The notes under the pieces are model-generated. The model was not told where the DNA came from and did not search any database. It saw only the letters and a program-made list of their open reading frames with translations. A stretch of 64,000 nucleotides of DNA, from NCBI RefSeq assembly GCF_029643245.1, contig NZ_CP116398.1, positions 1,178,001-1,242,000 on the forward strand. Reading direction: 5' to 3'. Numbering within the stretch: position 1 is the first letter of the stretch; every line of letters begins with the position of its first letter. Made by a program: the position numbers and the translations under genes. Below are positions 27,237 through 36,665 of the stretch, in pieces. The DNA is from Methylomonas sp. EFPC3 (GTDB taxonomy: Bacteria > Pseudomonadota > Gammaproteobacteria > Methylococcales > Methylomonadaceae).

Positions 27237-28310
27237 ATGCGCGATACCTTCCATTCCTCAAGCCCGGTGATTCCAGCAGCCGATAGCCGCCGGCTATGGG
27301 TGCTGGTCGCGCTGATCGCGGTGGCTGGCTGGTTTTTGTTGGCGAATGTCGAACGCAACGGTTTGAGCAGCGGTTTCGCCCATCCGTTTGCCGGTAACGA
27401 TCATTTGGTCACGATGTTGGCGGTTGGCATCTGGGCCGCACAATTGCGAGGGCATGCGATTTGGATGCTGCCGGCCACGTTCGTCGGCGTCATGAGTCTG
27501 GGCGGTCTGGCCGGAGCGCTCGGCTGCTACCTGCCGCAGATCGAAACGATTGTGCTGCTGTCATGCGCCGTATTCGGCGTATTGATCGTGCGCAACCTGC
27601 GCTTCAGCACCAATACCAACTTGGCGATCGTTGCATTGTTCGGTTTTTGCCACGGCTTTGCCCACGGCCAGGAGATTTCAGCTTCCGCCGGTTTGATTTC
27701 GTACGTGTGCGGTTTCGTATCGGCAACCTTGCTATTGCACGGCGCCGGGATCGTCTTCACCAAAGGCGTGATATTGGCGGTCGGCTGTTTTTTTTCGATG
27801 ACGCTGGCGCAACAGCCTGCAATCGGTGCGGTAAAGGCGAATATTCCGGACGCGCTGCTCGCCGTTTCCAAGCGGATGCAGACCGAAGCCGTGGAGCGGG
27901 TTCAAGCGCGGTTCAGGCAAACGGCCCCTGCCGACGCCGGATACTTCCCGCCCCAAATCGAATCGGCGCCGCCAGCCGCGGTTGCTTGCCGCTTCAGACG
28001 GCTATTTCCTGAGATTAACCACTCACCGGGTTTGAGCATGACCAGTAACGGCGTCGGTCGCACCTCGCCGCCGCGATTGCCTGTCATTACCGTATCGACA
28101 ACCTCGTCCGCCATACTGCTCGCGCCCCAGCCCTCGACGGCATGGGCCTCTGCTCCATCCCCCGCTTTCAGCCTTCCCGGCTTTCAGTGCGTTTGCACCA
28201 GTTTCTCCGCTGCCGCGCAACGGCAACTTCCGGCGATATCGCCAATGCTACCCGCCGCTAGTGGGTACTTTTCCGATTTTATTCAGCAATCAAGGCTCGC
28301 ATACCCATGA
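27237..28310 (+). CDS. HupE/UreJ-like membrane protein with unusual C-terminal extension
   Basis: The first 195 or so residues are a multi-pass HupE/UreJ-type protein, a family linked to nickel or cobalt uptake. The conserved metal-site block is visible (SGFAHPFAGNDHLVTMLAVGIWAA, about 45-68) along with GFCHGFAHGQEI (136-147) and five or six hydrophobic helices. The frame then stays open for about 160 Ala/Pro/Ser-rich residues without helices, unlike family members of about 200 residues. It ends in a 4-nt ATGA overlap with the TonB receptor gene, which supports translation through the extension. The start is uncertain: ATG 27237 was chosen; GTG 27204 is an alternative. Confidence 0.72.
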   Translation: MRDTFHSSSPVIPAADSRRLWVLVALIAVAGWFLLANVERNGLSSGFAHPFAGNDHLVTMLAVGIWAAQLRGHAIWMLPATFVGVMSLGGLAGALGCYLPQIETIVLLSCAVFGVLIVRNLRFSTNTNLAIVALFGFCHGFAHGQEISASAGLISYVCGFVSATLLLHGAGIVFTKGVILAVGCFFSMTLAQQPAIGAVKANIPDALLAVSKRMQTEAVERVQARFRQTAPADAGYFPPQIESAPPAAVACRFRRLFPEINHSPGLSMTSNGVGRTSPPRLPVITVSTTSSAILLAPQPSTAWASAPSPAFSLPGFQCVCTSFSAAAQRQLPAISPMLPAASGYFSDFIQQSRLAYP

Positions 28311-30730
28311 AAATTCCAGAGCAACTCGCCAAAACCGTATTGGCGTTTACCATCGCTTCCGTCGTCGGACCGAGCGTTAAAGCAGACCCGCGCGCTACTA
28401 CCGCGCCCGCTAAAGACAAAGCCCAGGATTCGGCGCAAACGTTGAGCGAAGTGGTCGTCGATTCCGAAACCGGCAAACCCAAGTTTCCCAACACCGCTAA
28501 AGCCACGCCAAGTTTGACGGTAAACCGGGCGGATATCGAAACCAAAGTCAACGAAGTTACCATCGAGGACGCGTTGCGCTACCTTCCCGGCGTCAACGTC
28601 CGTCGCCGCTACCCGGGCGATGCGAACGCACCGATCGCGATGCGCGGTTCGAATATCACCCAGTCTGCCCATACCATGGTATTCGCGGACGGCATGCCGA
28701 TTTACAACATGGTTAACGCCGGCCACACCGCCGCACCGCGTTGGTCGATGGTTGCGCCGAACGAAATCGAATCGGTCGACGTACTGTTCGGGCCATTTTC
28801 CAGCCAGTACGACGGCCACTCTTTCGGCGGCGTGGTCAATTTCAACACCCGCATGCCGGATAAATTCGAAGCGGAAATGAGCGCCACCGGCATCTTTCAG
28901 GACATGCACCGCGGCGGCCGCGATCAGGTATTGCAGGGGTTTCGTACCTTCGTTTCCGGCGGCGACCGTATCGATAAATTTCGGGTGTACCTCTCATACA
29001 ACCACATGGAAAACCAAGGCCAACCGATGGACCCGATCGGCACATCAGCCGCCTCGCGCGGTTTACCGAGCAATCTGGCCGCCGGCGCCACGGCCATCCC
29101 GGTCACCGGGGCACAACTGATTCCGAGCCCGACCGGCGGCCGGAATTTTATTTTCGGCGACTCGGGCATCGATCGGGCCGAAACCGATTTGTTTAAACTG
29201 AAAACCTCTTACGACCTGACGGACGACTTGCAGGCTCGATTTACTATTGCCTACGAAGAACGCAACAGATACAACAACGATCCGCTGGCCCTGTCCAAAA
29301 GCTCTGCCACCGGGCAAACCCTGTTTAGCAATAGCACCAACAACAACGGCCGTTTTACCAATTACTATACGCAAGACGGCTATAACTTCACGGTGCCGTT
29401 GAATGGCTTCCGTTTGCAGGAACAGAACCGCCAAGCCTTGAATTACGGCTTGAGCCTGAAAGGCAAGATCAGCGAGCGCTGGCACATCGACACCACGGCC
29501 AGCTTTTACGACGCCTTTAAGGATACCAGCCTGCAATCCAGGGGTGCCCAACTGGACCCCAACGCCCTGGTCGCTGGCCAGTTGCCGGGACAAATCACCG
29601 ATGTCAGTACCTGGTGGGCGACTTACGACCTGAAACTCGCCACCGACCAGTTATTCGGCCGCGACGATTTATCCTTTATGGGCGGCTACCAGTTGGTGCA
29701 CGGCAACAATAATAACCGGGTCTATGACAGCAGCGTTTATGCGAGCGGCATGCGCGGTAACGAAATCAGCAACTCGGGCGGACAAACCCAGACCAACAGC
29801 TTGTTTTCGCAGGTCGAATGGCGTTTCCTGCCGGATTGGAGCGTAATGGCCGGCTTGCGCTACGATCATTTTCAGACGATAGGCGGCCATTTTTACAACT
29901 ACAACCGTAGCGCTACCGACGTCAGGCGCATCCAGAATTACGAAGACCGCAGCCAGGCCCGGATCTCGCCTAAAGCCGCGATCGAGTATTCGCCGGATAA
30001 TTGGACTTTGCGTTATTCGTTCTCCAAAGCCTATCGTTTTCCGGTGGCTGAAGAATTATTTGCCAGCAAGAATACCGTCGCCGGAACCACATTCGCCGAT
30101 CCAAACCTGGGGCCGGAAAATGGTTATTTTCATAACTTCATGGTTCAGTACGACCTGCACCAGGGCTTGGTCAGGGCCAACTTTTTTTACGACCAAATCA
30201 ACGATGAAATATTTTCCTATAACCCGCTGCTGGCGGGCGGCAACGGGCCGAACACCTATCTGGCCATCGGACAAACCGAATCGATCGGTGTCGATTTGAC
30301 GTATCAGAAATACGGTTTGTTCGGCCTGCCGCTGGATTTTGCAGCCAATACCATTTTCCTGAACAAGCAAATCGTCAATAATCCCCAGGCGCCGGGGCTG
30401 GCCGGTAACGAGTGGCCGCGGACGCCTCGTTTGCAGGCCAATGTTCAGGCGACTTACCATATACTGCCGGAATGGGATGTCACGCCATCGGTCCGCTACC
30501 GTAGCGACATGTTCCACCAAATTACCAACGTCGATACCGAAGCCAACGTATTCAACGGCTCCGACGAATACACGCTGGTGGACTTCAAAACCAACTACAG
30601 GCTGCCGACATACCACAATCTGAAAAGCACAATGTCGGCCGGTATCGATAATATTCTGGACCAGGATGTCTACGAAAATAATCCGCTGGCGCAACGCACC
30701 TACTATGTCAGCTTATCCGTTAAGTACTAA
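28307..30730 (+). CDS. TonB-dependent outer membrane receptor
   Basis: This 807-residue receptor has a signal peptide (cleavage near SVKA, about residue 26), a plug domain (about 45-195; VEDALRYLPGV-like IEDALRYLPGVNV, MRGSN, IESVDVLFGPFSSQYDGHSFGGVVNF) and a 22-strand-type barrel ending in an aromatic residue (YVSLSVKY). Such receptors import metal chelates, cobalamin or other large ligands using TonB energy. The plug carries no diagnostic ligand motif that I recognise. It overlaps the HupE-like gene by 4 nt and is followed 16 nt later by an ABC-2 ATPase, so one transport system is likely. Confidence 0.93.
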   Translation: MKIPEQLAKTVLAFTIASVVGPSVKADPRATTAPAKDKAQDSAQTLSEVVVDSETGKPKFPNTAKATPSLTVNRADIETKVNEVTIEDALRYLPGVNVRRRYPGDANAPIAMRGSNITQSAHTMVFADGMPIYNMVNAGHTAAPRWSMVAPNEIESVDVLFGPFSSQYDGHSFGGVVNFNTRMPDKFEAEMSATGIFQDMHRGGRDQVLQGFRTFVSGGDRIDKFRVYLSYNHMENQGQPMDPIGTSAASRGLPSNLAAGATAIPVTGAQLIPSPTGGRNFIFGDSGIDRAETDLFKLKTSYDLTDDLQARFTIAYEERNRYNNDPLALSKSSATGQTLFSNSTNNNGRFTNYYTQDGYNFTVPLNGFRLQEQNRQALNYGLSLKGKISERWHIDTTASFYDAFKDTSLQSRGAQLDPNALVAGQLPGQITDVSTWWATYDLKLATDQLFGRDDLSFMGGYQLVHGNNNNRVYDSSVYASGMRGNEISNSGGQTQTNSLFSQVEWRFLPDWSVMAGLRYDHFQTIGGHFYNYNRSATDVRRIQNYEDRSQARISPKAAIEYSPDNWTLRYSFSKAYRFPVAEELFASKNTVAGTTFADPNLGPENGYFHNFMVQYDLHQGLVRANFFYDQINDEIFSYNPLLAGGNGPNTYLAIGQTESIGVDLTYQKYGLFGLPLDFAANTIFLNKQIVNNPQAPGLAGNEWPRTPRLQANVQATYHILPEWDVTPSVRYRSDMFHQITNVDTEANVFNGSDEYTLVDFKTNYRLPTYHNLKSTMSAGIDNILDQDVYENNPLAQRTYYVSLSVKY

Positions 30731-30746
30731 ACCCAACTGTTCAGCC

Positions 30747-31469
30747 ATGACGACAACCCACATTCTCGAAACCCGCAATCTGGTGGTGGAATACCAACAG
30801 CATCGGGCGATCGACCAACTGAATTTAGCGGTACCTGCCGGCTGCGTTTACGCCTTGCTGGGCGGCAACGGCGCCGGCAAAACCACGACGATCAGCACCT
30901 TCTTGGGATTTAACCGTCCCAGCAGCGGCCAGGTCTTGATCGGCGGCCGCTCGCTGCAGGACCAACCGGAGCTGGTCAAGTCCGAACTGGCCTATCTGCC
31001 GGAAAACGTGGCCTTGTACGACCTGCTCAGCGGCGCGGAAAACCTGCGGTTTTTCTGTGCGCTGGCCGGAATCGAATTGAGCCGGGACCAGTCGGGACAG
31101 CTCTTGAGCGACAGCGGCTTGCAGGCGGATGCTCACGACAAGCGGGTCGGCCAGTATTCCAAAGGCATGCGGCAAAAAGTCGGTCTGGCGATCGCCAGCG
31201 CCAAGCACGCCAAAGCCATGTTGCTGGACGAACCCACCTCCGGCCTGGACCCGAGCGCGGCCAACGATTTTGCCCAACGCATCCGCGCCGCGGCGGACGC
31301 CGGCATGGCGGTATTGATGGCGACCCACGATTTGTTCAACGCCAAGCAAGTCGCGGACCGCATCGGCATCATGAAGCAAGGCCGGCTGGTCGAGGAGTTC
31401 GATGCCCACAGCGTGCAACACGACGAACTGGAAAGCAAATATCTGGCGCATGCCCGGGGGTTGGCATGA
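30747..31469 (+). CDS. ABC-2 type transporter ATPase
   Basis: This 240-residue ABC ATPase shows Walker A GGNGAGKTTT, signature YSKGMRQKVGLA (the SKGM form typical of ABC-2 and NosF-like ATPases), Walker B AMLLDEPTSGLD and a switch histidine in MATHDL. It should energise the two permeases encoded next. The ATG at 30747 gives the usual N-terminus (LETRNLVVEYQ); the open frame extends upstream into the receptor gene but that part is not homologous. The stop overlaps the next start by 4 nt (ATGA). Confidence 0.92.
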   Translation: MTTTHILETRNLVVEYQQHRAIDQLNLAVPAGCVYALLGGNGAGKTTTISTFLGFNRPSSGQVLIGGRSLQDQPELVKSELAYLPENVALYDLLSGAENLRFFCALAGIELSRDQSGQLLSDSGLQADAHDKRVGQYSKGMRQKVGLAIASAKHAKAMLLDEPTSGLDPSAANDFAQRIRAAADAGMAVLMATHDLFNAKQVADRIGIMKQGRLVEEFDAHSVQHDELESKYLAHARGLA

Positions 31470-32878
31470 TCGCCATTGTCATGCGCAAGGAACTGGCCAC
31501 CACGCTGCGCGACGGCCGCTTGCTGGTGCTCGGTTTGTCGCTGTTTGTTTTGTTCGCCGGCTTTTTTCTGTTTTCCAGTTACCAGTTGCAGGCACAGCGC
31601 CTGGAAAAACAGCGCGTCGGCGCGACGGCCAAGGAACAGTGGAATTCGCAGAGCGTCAAGAACCCCCATGCCGCCGCGCACTACGGTATCTACGTGTTCA
31701 AGCCGGATTTGCCCAGCGCGGCGATAGATCCGGGCTTGACGCCGTTTACCGGTCAGTCGCTGTGGCTGGAGCCGCACAAACGCAACCTGACCCGTTTCAA
31801 TCCGAGTGCCGACGACGTATTGGCCAATCGATTCGGACAGGCCACCAGCAGCTTCGTGCTTTATGCCTTGTTGCCGCTGTTGATCGTCGCACTCAGTTTC
31901 AATTCGGTGTCGCAAGAGCGCGAACGCGGCACCTTGCGCATGTTGCATAGTTTGGGAGTGGCGCCGCGGGCCTTGTTGTTTGGCAAGTTGCTCGGGCTGC
32001 TGACGGCGTTCTGGCTGGTGATGTCGCCCGCCGTGTTACTGGCGGGCCTGACGCTGGCCGGCCAATTCGAGCTGGCGATCGACGACCTGCTGCGCTTGAG
32101 CCTGCTAATGGCCGGCCTGCTGGCGTATTACACGGTGTTCGCCGCCTTATCGATTGCCGCCTCCGCCTACTTTCGCACCAGCCGCAACACCTTGTTTTGC
32201 CTGCTGGGGTTCTGGATGGGCAGCGTGTTCGTCGCCCCGCGGCTGGGCGCCGCGATCGGCGATGTGCTTGCGCCCAACCCCAGTGCCAGCCAATTTTGGG
32301 ATGCGATCAAGACCGATATCGCCCAAGGCCTGCCCGGCGACGGCTCCAAGCAACAACGCGAAACGGCCTTCGAAGCCCAAGTGCTGGCCCAATACGGCGT
32401 TGCCAGCAAAGAGCAGCTACCGGTGGGGTTTGTCTCGCTGAATCGGCAATATAACGACGTTTACTCCAGCAAAGTCCACCAGTTGCATTTCGATCGCCTG
32501 CGCGCCAACTTCGCCACCCAACAGCAACTGGCGCATCTGGCCGGTTGGCTGGGGCCCAGCCTGGCGCTGCGTTCGTTGTCGATGGCCATAGCCGGCACCG
32601 ATTTGGCGCACCAACGCGATTTCGAAGACGCCGCCGAGAGATATCGGCGTTATTTCATCGATCTGACCGAAGACTGGGACCGCGAACGCAGCCACGGCAC
32701 CGAACGCTCCGCCAAAGGCGCGGAAACCGATTGGCGCAGCGTCCGAGACTTTGCTTACGCCGTTCCCACGGTCGGATTTTCGCTAAAAGCCAGCCTGCTG
32801 CCGCTAGCGGTGCTCGGCGCCTGGTTGGGCGCGGCACTGTGGCTGTTGGCCCATTCGGCACGGAGGTTGGCACCATGA
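31466..32878 (+). CDS. ABC-2 permease with large periplasmic loop (DUF3526-type), first copy
   Basis: This 470-residue membrane protein has a first helix at about 18-38, a long soluble loop (about 40-125), then a cluster of helices around the ABC-2 coupling motif (SQERERGTLRMLHSLGVAPRALLFGKLLGLL). A second large soluble segment (about 270-435) follows before the last helix. Such permeases pair with NosF-like ATPases, with the loops often outside the membrane. The TGA stop overlaps the ATG of the next permease. The transported substrate and direction are not known. Confidence 0.85.
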   Translation: MIAIVMRKELATTLRDGRLLVLGLSLFVLFAGFFLFSSYQLQAQRLEKQRVGATAKEQWNSQSVKNPHAAAHYGIYVFKPDLPSAAIDPGLTPFTGQSLWLEPHKRNLTRFNPSADDVLANRFGQATSSFVLYALLPLLIVALSFNSVSQERERGTLRMLHSLGVAPRALLFGKLLGLLTAFWLVMSPAVLLAGLTLAGQFELAIDDLLRLSLLMAGLLAYYTVFAALSIAASAYFRTSRNTLFCLLGFWMGSVFVAPRLGAAIGDVLAPNPSASQFWDAIKTDIAQGLPGDGSKQQRETAFEAQVLAQYGVASKEQLPVGFVSLNRQYNDVYSSKVHQLHFDRLRANFATQQQLAHLAGWLGPSLALRSLSMAIAGTDLAHQRDFEDAAERYRRYFIDLTEDWDRERSHGTERSAKGAETDWRSVRDFAYAVPTVGFSLKASLLPLAVLGAWLGAALWLLAHSARRLAP

Positions 32879-34257
32879 TGGCTATCGTCAAAGTTGAATG
32901 GATCAGAATCCGGCGCAATCCGCTGAACGCGGCGATATTGCTGATTTTTGCGGTCTTGATGGGGCTCAGTGCCGTCTGGTCCGGACTCAGGGCCAGCGAG
33001 ATTCGCGCTGCCGCGGCGGCGCCGCAAATCGCGGCATCGGCCGCCAATGCCGCAGAAATGCACGACGCGCCGAAGGCGGACGCGCATGACGGCGGTGATG
33101 GGGCCTATGCCGCCAGCAATGACCGGGCGCCGTTGCAATTGCCGCTACTGGGCGGTTTGGTGCTGAATGTCAGCCAAGCCGATTTGGTCGGCACGTCCAT
33201 TAAAGTCTCCAGTCGCAGCCGCCATACCGACGGCCGCAACAGCGACCAATTGTTCAATCCGTTGAGTTACGAATTCGGTTTGCTGGACTTTGCCAGCGTG
33301 TTCGCCCTGTTGACGCCGCTGGTCGTCATCGCCTTGAGCTACGGCTTGGTGCAGGAGGAACGCGAAAGCGGGGTCTGGCGCCTGGTCTGCACCCAAACCG
33401 CGCGGCCGTGGCAATTGGTGTTGTGCAGCCTGGGCTGGCGTTTGCTGTTGGTGGTGCTGGTCGCTTGCGCCAGTTCGCTGCTGGCGTTTTTGCTGGATAG
33501 CGGCTCGGCGCTGTCGGCGCTGGCTTACTGGTGTTTGATCAGCCTGAGCTACGTGCTGTTCTGGTTCAGTCTGGCCGGCTTGTTCCTGTTGCTGCCGATT
33601 TCTTCGGGCGCGGCGGCGATAGGCTTGCTCGGCAGTTGGCTGATCTTGACCTTCGGCGTGCCGGCGGCGCTGCATTGGGCCGCCGACCAGACCCGGCCCA
33701 AGCCGTCGCGCATGGCCGCCATTATCGAAATCCGCCGGTTACAGGAACTCTCCAACCAGCAGCGGCAAAATTTGCTGGCGGACTGGTTTAAAACGCATCC
33801 CGAGCTGCTGGGCGACACTCCGCTTGCCAAACTGCCACGGGAAGTCGCCGGCTTGCCGGCCGCCCTGCAACTGGACAGCCAGATTCGCCCGCTGATGCTG
33901 CAATTCGAAACCCACCGCGCCGAGCAATTCGGATTCATGCAACGCTGGTCCTGGACTTCGCCGGCCTTGGCCGTGGCCTTGATGGCGGATCGTTTATCCG
34001 GCCTGGACGCGCCCCGGCACGCCAGCTTCGTCGCCGCCGTCAACGATTTCGAAGACCGCTGGCGAGCGTACTTCGTGCCGTCCATCATGGCCCGCGCCGC
34101 CTGGAGCGAAGCGCAGCAAGCGGCGCTGCCGCAATTCGATTTCGATCAGTCCTTCGACGTTGCCGAACTCAACGGCCTGATCGGCTTGCAGGCGCTCTCG
34201 GCGGCATCGATGCTGGCCGTTCTGCTCGCGCTACGGCGGCGCTTCTCGCAATTTTAG
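32875..34257 (+). CDS. ABC-2 permease with large periplasmic loop (DUF3526-type), second copy
   Basis: This 460-residue membrane protein is similar in layout to the preceding permease: a first helix at about 18-40, a soluble loop (about 45-140), the coupling motif VQEERESGVWRLVCTQTARPWQLVLCSLGWR, a helix cluster, a soluble segment and a final helix (about 438-455). The start at 32875 is set by GGAGG 8 nt upstream and by the overlap with the previous stop (ATGA); the open frame extends further upstream only as a shadow. The two permeases probably form a heterodimer with the ATPase. Confidence 0.85.
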   Translation: MMAIVKVEWIRIRRNPLNAAILLIFAVLMGLSAVWSGLRASEIRAAAAAPQIAASAANAAEMHDAPKADAHDGGDGAYAASNDRAPLQLPLLGGLVLNVSQADLVGTSIKVSSRSRHTDGRNSDQLFNPLSYEFGLLDFASVFALLTPLVVIALSYGLVQEERESGVWRLVCTQTARPWQLVLCSLGWRLLLVVLVACASSLLAFLLDSGSALSALAYWCLISLSYVLFWFSLAGLFLLLPISSGAAAIGLLGSWLILTFGVPAALHWAADQTRPKPSRMAAIIEIRRLQELSNQQRQNLLADWFKTHPELLGDTPLAKLPREVAGLPAALQLDSQIRPLMLQFETHRAEQFGFMQRWSWTSPALAVALMADRLSGLDAPRHASFVAAVNDFEDRWRAYFVPSIMARAAWSEAQQAALPQFDFDQSFDVAELNGLIGLQALSAASMLAVLLALRRRFSQF

Positions 34258-34453
34258 CGTTGGCAGCTCCGGTCCCGGTCGGTACACAACACCGCGATCT
34301 TGCCGACCGGCAGGCGCGATGCGGCCGGACCGGCTGCACTTGGTAGCGAACGGCAGGGTTTTAGGGATAAAGCGCCTGCCGCGAACGCCGGCGGCGTGCT
34401 ACCATTTTGCGAAATCCATCGCATCCCAATCCGACTTTCAGACAGGAATCGTC

Positions 34454-36535
34454 ATGTCAGGCAACAAGCACTCGCTTCCCATCAACCTATTCTGGGGCCT
34501 CGTCGCTCTGGCCGCGGCCGGCGCCATCGCCGGCATTGCCTTGCAGCGTGGCGAAACCATCAGCAGCATGTGGCTGATCGTCGCCGCGGTCTGCGTTTAC
34601 GCGCTCGGCTACCGCTTTTATAGCGCCTTCGTCGCCGCCAAAGTCCTGGTGCTCGATGCCAGCCGCGCCACGCCGGCCGAACGCTTCGACGACGGCCGCG
34701 ACTTCATGCCCACCCACAAATGGGTGGTATTCGGCCACCATTTCGCCGCCATCGCCGGCCCCGGCCCGTTGATCGGCCCGACCCTGGCCGCGCAGTTCGG
34801 CTATCTGCCGGGCACCTTGTGGATCCTGATCGGCGCGGTGCTGGGCGGCTGCGTGCAGGATTTCGTGACGCTGTTTTTCTCGGTCAGGCGCGACGGCCGC
34901 TCGCTAGGGCAGATGGCCAAGGACGAATTGGGCAACATCGGCGGCGGCGCCGCGATGCTGGGGGTGATGACGATTATGGTGATCCTGATCGCGGTACTGG
35001 GCCTGGTCGTGGTCAATGCGATGAAACACAGCCCCTGGGCCACCGCCACCGTTGCCGCGACGATACCGATCGCGATGTTGATGGGCATTTATCTGAACCA
35101 TTTGCGGCCGGGGCGGGTGCTGGAAGCGACGCTGATCGGCGTGTCGTTACTGGTGTTTGCAGTGGTCGGCGGCGGCTGGATCGACGAAAATCCGGCCATC
35201 CGCGGCTGGTTCGATTACGACGCGCCGGAACTGGCGTTGATGGTGATCGGTTACGGCTTCGCCGCCGCGGTGTTGCCGGTCTGGCTGCTGCTGGCGCCGC
35301 GCGACTACCTGTCCACCTTCATGAAACTGGGCACGATTGCCGCGCTGGCCGTGGCGATTCTGATCTTGCGACCCGAGCTAAAAATGCCGGCCTTGACCCA
35401 GTTTATCGACGGCAGCGGCCCGATCTTCGGCGGCAAACTGTTTCCGTTCGTGTTCATCACCATCGCCTGCGGCGCAATTTCCGGCTTTCATGCACTGATT
35501 TCGTCGGGCACCACACCCAAATTGCTGGCTAACGAAACCGACGCCCGTTTTATCGGCTACGGCGCAATGATGATGGAATCCTTTGTCGCGATCATGGCGA
35601 TGATCGCAGCGTCGGTGTTGGAGCCGGGGGTTTATTTCGCCATCAACAGCCCGGCCGGCGTGGTCGGCAAGGAAGCGGCGGAAGCGGTGGCGAAAATCAG
35701 CAGTTGGGGCTTTCCGGTGGCCGTCGAGCAAATGCAGCAATTGGCGCAGACCATGGGCGAATCGACCTTGTTCGCCCGCACCGGCGGCGCGCCGTCACTG
35801 GCGGTCGGCATGGCGAGTTTGTTCGCCCAGGTGTTCGGCCAACATCTGCTAGCCGCCTGGTACCATTTCGCGATCATGTTCGAAGCCTTGTTCATCCTGA
35901 CCACGCTGGACGCCGGCACCCGCGTCGCCCGCTTCATGCTGCAGGACATCCTCGGTAACTTCAATATCGGCCGCGGCAGCAGCGGCGGTTACGCCAGCAT
36001 CTTACTGACCAGCGCCGCCGTAGTCGGCGCCTGGGGTTACTTCCTGTACATGGGGGCGATCGATCCGTTGGGCGGCATCAACAGCCTGTGGCCGCTGTTC
36101 GGCATTGCCAACCAAATGCTGGCGGCAATCGCGCTGTGCGTGGCGACGACAATTCTGGTCAAATCCGGCAAGCTCAGGTACGCCTGGGTGACCGCCCTGC
36201 CCCTGTCCTGGCTGATTATCGTCACCAGCAGCGCGGCCTGGCAGAAATTGTTCGCCGAGGATTTACGCATCGGTTTTCTGGCCCATGCCGCCGATTTGTC
36301 GGCGAAAATCGCCAGCGGTTCGCTGCCGGCCGCACAACTGAAAAGCGCCCCGCAATTGATTTTCAACGATTACCTGAACGCCGGCCTGACCTGCCTGTTC
36401 ATGCTGATCACCTGGCTGCTGCTGGCCGACATGCTGCGGGTGATCTATCGGGTAACCAGCGGCCAGCCCTACCCGCAATCCAGCGAGTCGCCGCATATAC
36501 CGAGCCGGTTGGTTGAGAATTGGGTCAGGGATTGA
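34454..36535 (+). CDS. cstA: CstA-type carbon-starvation / pyruvate transporter
   Basis: This 693-residue, roughly 16-helix inner membrane protein matches the CstA/BtsT family, which imports pyruvate or peptides. Hallmarks are PTHKWVVFGHHFAAIAGPGPLIGP, GCVQDFVTLFFSVRRDGRSLGQMAKDE and GFHALISSGTTPKLL. The ATG at 34454 is preceded by CAGGAA; the upstream in-frame extension is not homologous. It is transcribed alone, with a strong terminator downstream. Whether it carries pyruvate or another carbon source here is not readable from sequence. Confidence 0.93.
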   Translation: MSGNKHSLPINLFWGLVALAAAGAIAGIALQRGETISSMWLIVAAVCVYALGYRFYSAFVAAKVLVLDASRATPAERFDDGRDFMPTHKWVVFGHHFAAIAGPGPLIGPTLAAQFGYLPGTLWILIGAVLGGCVQDFVTLFFSVRRDGRSLGQMAKDELGNIGGGAAMLGVMTIMVILIAVLGLVVVNAMKHSPWATATVAATIPIAMLMGIYLNHLRPGRVLEATLIGVSLLVFAVVGGGWIDENPAIRGWFDYDAPELALMVIGYGFAAAVLPVWLLLAPRDYLSTFMKLGTIAALAVAILILRPELKMPALTQFIDGSGPIFGGKLFPFVFITIACGAISGFHALISSGTTPKLLANETDARFIGYGAMMMESFVAIMAMIAASVLEPGVYFAINSPAGVVGKEAAEAVAKISSWGFPVAVEQMQQLAQTMGESTLFARTGGAPSLAVGMASLFAQVFGQHLLAAWYHFAIMFEALFILTTLDAGTRVARFMLQDILGNFNIGRGSSGGYASILLTSAAVVGAWGYFLYMGAIDPLGGINSLWPLFGIANQMLAAIALCVATTILVKSGKLRYAWVTALPLSWLIIVTSSAAWQKLFAEDLRIGFLAHAADLSAKIASGSLPAAQLKSAPQLIFNDYLNAGLTCLFMLITWLLLADMLRVIYRVTSGQPYPQSSESPHIPSRLVENWVRD

Positions 36536-36613
36536 CCGTCCTGATCGGTTGCTGCTGCCGGCCACAGACTATGCGCCGGAATTGGCGCCCGGATTTGTTG
36601 ACACCTTGACGAA

Positions 36614-36641
36614 AAAAGGCGCCGTGATCGCGGCGCCTTTT
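36614..36641. terminator. Bidirectional terminator between cstA and the metalloprotease
   Basis: An 11-bp inverted repeat (AAAAGGCGCCG / CGGCGCCTTTT, 6-nt loop) with an A-run on one side and a T-run on the other lies 79 nt after cstA and 25 nt after the convergent protease gene. It fits termination from both directions. Confidence 0.85.
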
Positions 36642-36665
36642 GCTGTTGCGGACTTGGTTTCCGGC

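Noticed and set aside
28000-28306. Possible cobalamin riboswitch ahead of the TonB receptor
   Set aside because: I looked on both strands for the B12 box and GCCACTG-type elements. Only vague resemblances (TTTCAGTGCG, CCTTCCCGGC) were found, and the frame stays open through the region.
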